Shown here: positions 61,701 to 64,000 of the stretch, piece after piece
Numbering within the stretch: the stretch's first letter is position 1
Layout of the letters: every line of letters starts with the position of its first letter
Assembly: GCA_002633005.1 (NCBI GenBank)
Contig: NMRA01000371.1
Location: 303,572-367,571 of the forward strand
DNA length: 64,000 bases
DNA from: Phoronis australis
Lineage: Eukaryota; Phoronida; Phoronidae
Direction of reading: 5' to 3'
The notes under the pieces: generated by a model
The model's input: only the letters and a program-made list of their open reading frames with translations
What the model was told of the DNA's origin: nothing
Database searches by the model: none
Made by a program: the position numbers and the translations under genes

Positions 61701-63380
61701 AGTTTTATCAGTCTTGCAAACCTGTCTGCCTTTGCAGCACTGCAGTTTAGGTTGACTTGTTTTCAAGAGACCAGTCTAAACTCTAATTCCTGATTTCATC
61801 CACAACTGGTTCTGTTACCTGCTGTTGAACAATTAGTAGGCTTACTAAATTCAACTGAGAGGTAAAAATGATTTTCTGCTAAATACTACAGTGGTATAAG
61901 GAATCCTTAAGTTCCAAAAGACTACTAGGTCATCTTTACCCACACCCATCGATTAACTGATTGTCCAAAGCATTAATTACACTTTCCCAATTAGCAGACT
62001 TAGTGAATATTTTAAAAATTTGATCCAATTTTTGTTTCTAAGAACTAAGGGAGCAAGTGAAAATAATTTTGTGTCTTTTTGCATGAATCCGTAGACGACT
62101 CAAAATGACTGCAATATGGACAGGTTGAGTGTGAAGTTATCACCTCATATAGTTTTCCATATTGACCGCTCACAGATTCCTACTGGCCATTTCTATGGCA
62201 GCACAATTTGAATTCTTTTTAAAACTTTTTTCTGTTACGTTATGACAAACTCATCATGATTCCATCGAAGAATTTTCTTGTTTCATCGCATGATTATCAT
62301 GTGATTATCATGTGATTACATTCGTTATGGAAGGAGGCTATGTTTGGGCTTTTAATCACATGTCGATCACTCAATACTAATTTTTAACCCAGGAGGTGCT
62401 CGAAATGGACAAAGGAATAATAGGTAATTATATTTTGGGAAAGTTATGTTTTGGTTCATCATTGTCAGATTTTTAGCCTACCATCGACACGCTGGCTAGG
62501 CGTCTTGTCAACGGGTTTTTCTTTTGAGGTGTCCTTCCTGTAGCCTTTAGTCTCTCCAACTTGACCCATAAGGCTGTGGGGTTCTGTGGATGGCCGTTGT
62601 CCCTCTTGGGATCATCCGCCTTTTGTCAGGTCTTGTTTTCATTCCTGCACTACCCTCCTCACCAGGCAAGCCTTGTGGGGGAGTCTGTTTAGTCGCTGAC
62701 CATTCGACTTTCCCTCCTCCTTTTCAAATGAAACGCCGGGCTTGGGACCGGTATCTAGCGGAGTTTTTGGTTCATACAATGTTTTTTTTAAAGCAAAACA
62801 ATGACTTTTGGTTTTTTAGTGCAATTGGAAGATTTGTGTCAGCATGCTCAGAGCGTATGCAATTGATGTGTATTGAGAGTCACAGTGAGAATTTTAGCCT
62901 TTGAAAACACACTTTCCAATGGCGTAATGGAGGAAACTGCGTTGCCTTGATGGAGGTTTGCAGTCACCTGATGGTTTATATTTTGCGGTCAAACATAAAT
63001 ATGACGTGAGAATTCATATGAAGTTCAAATGGTGTTAAGTTGAACTATGTGTTGGTGGTGCAGAGGTAAAGTCAACTTTTGGTAAATGAGAGAGAGAGCA
63101 GATTTGAATCTTTTAATTGTAACTTCAGTCATGGGAAAATGATGTGCAATTTGAAATGGTGTTATGGTCAATATCACGATTTACTGAGCCCGTGATACTA
63201 CTATATAATACTCCAAAATCTGCTCAAATCCTATTCTAAGTCAAATTATTTGTTTATTTGTTAATTACAGGTTCATCTCAAGCGACATTTTTGATTGAAA
63301 GCATAATGGAACATGTAGCCAAGAGTTTGAACAAAGATCCATCAGAAATAAAGAAACTGAATTTGTACAAACAAGGCCAG
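33079..63380 (+). CDS. Aldehyde oxidase / xanthine dehydrogenase-like molybdo-flavoenzyme, copy 2 (3' exons outside window)
   Basis: Tandem paralogue of copy 1, same strand, first exon 6.6 kb after the copy 1 stop. Exons: 33079-33149, 34564-34703, 35694-35863, 36554-36714, 38821-38897, 39940-40022, 40747-41043, 41341-41490, 42983-43085, 45982-46130, 49420-49527, 50348-50515, 50828-50986, 51375-51497, 52141-52288, 55351-55503, 56575-56654, 58028-58242, 58832-58910, 60051-60165, 61607-61687, 63271-63380. They join to exactly 980 codons, all open. Exons 3-22 match copy 1 exons 1-20 in length and phase. The remaining nine exons expected from copy 1 would lie in or beyond the gap starting at 63812. 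Conserved exon size with diverged introns points to purifying selection on both copies. Start choice: the ATG at 33079 is the only in-frame ATG I find before the ferredoxin strand. Confidence 0.93.
33310..33357 (+). promoter_or_regulatory. Possible E2F-like and CRE-like sites in first intron of copy 2
   Basis: TTTCGCGCC at 33310-33318 fits the E2F consensus and TTACGTCA at 33350-33357 fits a CREB/ATF half-palindrome. They lie 160-210 bp after the first donor, in a stretch with above-average CpG. Short motifs like these occur by chance. Confidence 0.2.
33408..33545 (-). mobile_element. Second fragment of the same Penelope-like 3' end
   Basis: The stretch AGTGAGAGATACAG through CATCACCATAGTTACAGGG to GTCACTGAGCTCTG matches 47198-47266, the 3' tail of the Penelope-like fragment there, in the same orientation. 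It lies in the first intron of copy 2. No coding part is kept with confidence. Confidence 0.5.
35270..35530 (+). repeat. Dispersed repeat family A, fullest copy (intron 2 of copy 2)
   Basis: Contains ATAAACCCCTTTTTAATCTG, ACACAGTCCAACTGGGACAG, TTCACAAAGAACTACTTTCA and CCCCACCTCCAAGCTTAAC. It ends about 160 bp before exon 3 of copy 2. Confidence 0.6.
35694..40022 (+). CDS. Copy 2, exons for the two [2Fe-2S] domains
   Basis: Exons 35694-35863, 36554-36714, 38821-38897 and 39940-40022 cover residues 71-234. Ligand cysteines are C98, C103, C106 and C128 for the first cluster and C168, C171, C203 and C205 for the second. Exon 3 differs from copy 1 at 5 of 57 residues, for example SLIAYLRDE against SLNTYLRNE; the cluster residues are unchanged. 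The 36715-38820 intron holds a five-unit 49-bp minisatellite at 38181-38425. Confidence 0.95.
36170..36356 (-). repeat. Dispersed repeat family A, inverted copy
   Basis: The minus strand of this stretch matches 35270-35430, with TTAATCTGCATTTAG and AGTTGAACTGAG in place of the consensus. With the plus-strand copy 640 bp away it forms an inverted pair flanking exon 3 of copy 2. Confidence 0.55.
38181..38425. repeat. 49-bp minisatellite, five units
   Basis: TCTTGTGTTCACATTAGCAA begins units at 38181, 38230, 38279, 38328 and 38377. It lies in the 36715-38820 intron of copy 2. Confidence 0.9.
40747..50515 (+). CDS. Copy 2, exons for the linker and FAD domain
   Basis: Exons 40747-41043, 41341-41490, 42983-43085, 45982-46130, 49420-49527 and 50348-50515 cover residues 235-559. 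[10 protein letters not shown] sits at 299-308. The Cys-rich linker (C241, C247, C248, C251) is identical to copy 1. The 99-residue first exon differs from copy 1 at six positions. As in copy 1 the FFxGYR-type NAD motif is missing. The introns are much larger than in copy 1 because of inserted elements: a TTAA-flanked MITE (41607-42220), a minisatellite near 45290-45705, an inverted-repeat element (46228-48147) and a 41-bp minisatellite (48620-48865). Confidence 0.93.
41564..42338 (-). repeat. Dispersed repeat family A, copy split by a MITE
   Basis: The halves 41564-41606 and 42221-42338 together give one inverted copy of the family, cut by the TTAA-flanked insert 41611-42216. Confidence 0.5.
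41607..42220. mobile_element. piggyBac-like MITE with TTAA target sites
   Basis: A 606-bp insert (41611-42216) flanked on both sides by TTAA (41607-41610 and 42217-42220). The left end GCTGCTTTCTCATTTGAG and the inverted right end AGAGCCTTTCACATTACAG are imperfect inverted repeats. It splits a dispersed repeat whose halves lie at 41564-41606 and 42221-42338. There is no coding capacity. TTAA target duplication is the mark of piggyBac-type elements. Confidence 0.45.
45290..45705. repeat. AT-rich minisatellite in an intron of copy 2
   Basis: Irregular units built from CTTTATAATACACACCTC and AAAAATGAACATAACAGTTA, roughly 40-50 bp each, more degenerate at the left. Confidence 0.8.
46228..48147. 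mobile_element. 1.9-kb element bounded by long imperfect inverted repeats
   Basis: The left arm (46228-46410) and the inverted right arm (about 47985-48147) share GTGTACAC at the tip, then CATGACC, CTGACTCAC/CCGACTCAC, AAAACAGG, GCACCTAAAAA and ATGACC blocks in order with small indels. The centre holds a Penelope-like fragment and no transposase. It looks like a non-autonomous DNA element or fold-back element, later invaded. It lies in the 46131-49419 intron of copy 2; copy 1 lacks it. Confidence 0.45.
47040..47510 (-). mobile_element. Penelope-like retroelement 3' fragment (GIY-YIG endonuclease)
   Basis: The minus frame 47275-47508 contains [17 protein letters not shown], the GIY-YIG core with its Arg and EH motif as found at the C-terminus of Penelope-like elements. 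The next frame continues with an Ile/Glu-rich tail and PLE-like 3' sequence down to about 47040. There is at least one frameshift. It sits inside the inverted-repeat element 46228-48147 in an intron of copy 2. Confidence 0.6.
48262..48385 (+). repeat. Dispersed repeat family A, short copy
   Basis: GGGGTAATAAAACAATTATC, TTTTTTAAGCTGTGTTTACT and AGTCCAAGTGGGACAGTTGC match the family in order, then the match stops. Confidence 0.5.
48430..48619. repeat. GCAAGCTTGCAGCAAAC-type repeats beside the 41-bp minisatellite
   Basis: Short irregular repeats of GCCGCAAGCTTGCAGCAAAC and variants on both strands, sharing the GCAAAC/TTGCAGG vocabulary of the array to the right. Confidence 0.6.
48620..48865. 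repeat. 41-bp minisatellite, six units
   Basis: Units of GAAAAAGTGTTTGCGGGAAA plus GTTGCAGGAAACTTTATTGG and T start at 48620, 48661, 48702, 48743, 48784 and 48825 with one to four changes each. Since 41 is not a multiple of three, open frames across it are a by-product of the repeat. Confidence 0.93.
50026..50087. repeat. 31-bp duplication in an intron of copy 2
   Basis: GGTGTAGCAGTGTGCCCCAG occurs at 50026 and again at 50057. Confidence 0.8.
50828..58910 (+). CDS. Copy 2, exons for the first half of the molybdenum-cofactor domain
   Basis: Exons 50828-50986, 51375-51497, 52141-52288, 55351-55503, 56575-56654, 58028-58242 and 58832-58910 cover residues 560-878. Q772 in [10 protein letters not shown] is the MoCo-contacting Gln; I833 in [10 protein letters not shown] replaces the substrate Glu; R870 in GGRHP is retained. 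The 71-residue part of the 58028 exon differs from copy 1 at five positions. A 38-bp tandem duplication at 50972-51047 repeats the donor of the first of these exons. The 52289-55350 intron carries a Penelope-like fragment, a shared dispersed repeat and a split minisatellite. Confidence 0.93.
50972..51047. repeat. 38-bp tandem duplication across an exon donor in copy 2
   Basis: Units 50972-51009 and 51010-51047 differ at one base. Each carries the last 15 bases of the exon, the GTGAGC donor and an intron piece ending CATTGCAG. Copy 1 has only one unit. Confidence 0.92.
52548..52966 (-). mobile_element. Penelope-like fragment with GIY-YIG core
   Basis: At the right end the minus strand reads [17 protein letters not shown], a clear GIY-YIG motif of Penelope-like type. 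The rest of the roughly 420 bp carries stops and is shared with 18198-18620. It lies in the 52289-55350 intron of copy 2. Confidence 0.55.
53620..54215 (+). repeat. Dispersed repeat family C, copy in the 52289-55350 intron of copy 2
   Basis: Second copy of the stretch at 14200-14600, with extra sequence inside. No coding capacity is seen. Confidence 0.5.
54465..54606. repeat. 48-50-bp minisatellite, left block
   Basis: About three units of TTCTTTGGCGTATTAAGTAC plus TTCAAATATACATGAAATAT and TGCAATGTG. Continues at 54875 after an insert. Confidence 0.8.
54607..54874. mobile_element. Insert of about 268 bp that splits a minisatellite
   Basis: Non-repeat sequence starting with an A-run and ending GCTTCGCATTT, placed exactly between two blocks of the same minisatellite. 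Flanks end and resume in phase with the unit (GTATTA, then AGTACTTC). No clear target duplication beyond TA. The family is unknown. Confidence 0.35.
54875..55155. repeat. 48-50-bp minisatellite, right block
   Basis: About six further units of the array at 54465-54606, ending just before the 55351 exon's intron tail. Confidence 0.8.
57300..57800. other. Insert-like stretch with GC-rich hairpin and a 162-codon minus frame
   Basis: In the 56655-58027 intron of copy 2. A near-perfect inverted repeat, AGCCCCCTGGGTGC and GCACCCGGGGGGGCT, is centred near 57459. The minus frame 57312-57800 is open for 162 codons, but its product is low in recognisable motifs and matches no family I know. The stretch is missing from the equivalent intron of copy 1, so it is probably an insertion. 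Confidence 0.35.
60051..63380 (+). CDS. Copy 2, exons for the second half of the molybdenum-cofactor domain (truncated by window)
   Basis: Exons 60051-60165, 61607-61687 and 63271-63380 cover residues 879-980. TSLRAPGSSQ (R941, P943) matches TYLRAPGSSQ of copy 1. The last visible exon ends [10 protein letters not shown] at a GTAATG donor. Exons for GQG, the GEPP catalytic Glu and the stop are not seen; the gap starts 431 bp after the last exon. A 61-bp tandem duplication repeats the end of the last exon and its donor. Confidence 0.92.
60680..60815 (+). repeat. Dispersed repeat family A, copy in the 60166-61606 intron of copy 2
   Basis: GGGTAATAAATGATCTTCTC, CCCTTTGTTAAGCTGTGTAT, CACAGTTCAACTG and GGTTCACAAAGAGGACT match the family with many substitutions. 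Confidence 0.5.
62390..62780 (-). mobile_element. Probable LINE-type retroelement fragment
   Basis: The minus strand carries CTAGATACCGGTCCCAAGCC and a basic, stop-interrupted reading region, wording I associate with 3' regions of invertebrate LINEs. The plus frame 62590-62904 is probably a shadow. It lies in the 61688-63270 intron of copy 2. Confidence 0.25.
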
Positions 63381-63487
63381 GTAATGACCACTTCATGATC
63401 CATCAGAAATAAAGAAACTGAATTTGTACAAACAAGGCCAGGTAATGACCACTTCATGATCCATCAGAGATAAAGAAACTGAATTTA
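63336..63487. repeat. 61-bp tandem duplication across the last visible exon donor of copy 2
   Basis: Units start at 63336, 63397 and 63458 (the last partial, about 30 bp). Each full unit has 45 exon bases and 16 intron bases including the GTAATG donor. Confidence 0.92.
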
Positions 63488-63811
63488 CATGTCGTGAACA
63501 CATCCACTAAAACAAGAAACTGTAGGAACACCGCATTTATCCACCTTCACTCTTATCAGGCTTCTATTGTGAGTCAGCATGCGTGAATAATTGGCTGATA
63601 AGCCACCTCTGGAACTACTTTGGGCTGAATGGATGACCAGGCCATAAAATGATAATTAGCCAAGACCAGTTACTATAATGCAACAAAGAACAAGTAATAA
63701 TGTCTTGCATCACCTAGCCTTGGTGGAAAGCTGTATACTGTATTGGCTCAAACAAACGCTTAGAAAAATTCATTTCACGGGGAGGGGACGCTTATTGTAG
63801 TGAGCCTACGG

Positions 63812-64000
63812 NNNNNNNNNNNNNNNNNNNNNNNNNNNNNNNNNNNNNNNNNNNNNNNNNNNNNNNNNNNNNNNNNNNNNNNNNNNNNNNNNNNNNNNNN
63901 NNNNNNNNNNNNNNNNNNNNNNNNNNNNNNNNNNNNNNNNNNNNNNNNNNNNNNNNNNNNNNNNNNNNNNNNNNNNNNNNNNNNNNNNNNNNNNNNNNNN
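63812..64000. other. Assembly gap to window end (at least 189 N)
   Basis: Run of N that cuts copy 2 inside the intron after the last visible exon. Confidence 1.

Noticed and set aside
1-64000. Bacterial operon, CRISPR array or prophage
   Set aside because: Regular intron-exon structure and retroelements show animal nuclear DNA. The regular short repeats are minisatellites without spacer structure.

Overview
The window is animal (metazoan) nuclear DNA, not bacterial. It is AT-rich, its coding sequence is broken into small exons with GT-AG junctions, and it carries retroelement debris, minisatellites and three assembly gaps (6361-6405, 30009-30202, 63812-64000). The proteins resemble the insect/plant-type aldehyde oxidase branch of the xanthine oxidase family. 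Together with Penelope-like elements this suggests a marine invertebrate such as a hemichordate, cephalochordate or mollusc; the species cannot be fixed from the sequence alone.

Two tandem paralogous genes on the + strand fill the window. Both encode a molybdo-flavoenzyme of the aldehyde oxidase / xanthine dehydrogenase family. Copy 1 (302-26471) has 29 visible exons, from the first [2Fe-2S] domain to the stop codon, and lacks only its 5' exons, which lie upstream of the window. Copy 2 (33079-63380) has its own first exon, then 21 further exons, and runs off the right end at an assembly gap before the last MoCo-domain exons. The 20 shared exons have identical lengths and phases and all frames are open. 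By hand count about 92-94% of residues agree in three sampled exons, while most intron sequence has diverged.

Layout: 1-301 intron of copy 1; 302-7598 Fe/S and FAD exons; 7899-26471 molybdenum-cofactor exons; 26472-26890 3' UTR with a 92-bp tandem repeat and an AATAAA signal; 26891-32659 intergenic, with a 1.7-kb direct repeat present twice around a gap; 32660-33078 CpG-richer promoter and 5' UTR of copy 2; 33079-34703 two exons encoding an N-terminal four-cysteine zinc-ribbon-like module; 35694-63380 the family domains of copy 2. Introns hold Penelope-like (GIY-YIG) fragments, a LINE reverse-transcriptase fossil, a TTAA-flanked MITE, a 1.9-kb inverted-repeat element and at least six copies of one unnamed dispersed repeat.

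Most worth a second look: the zinc-ribbon-like N-terminus spliced onto a molybdo-flavoenzyme; short tandem duplications that repeatedly straddle exon-intron junctions, including a triplicated splice acceptor; an array of TGACC-type half-sites at exact 10-bp spacing in an intron of copy 1; and a GC-rich hairpin islet beside the first gap.
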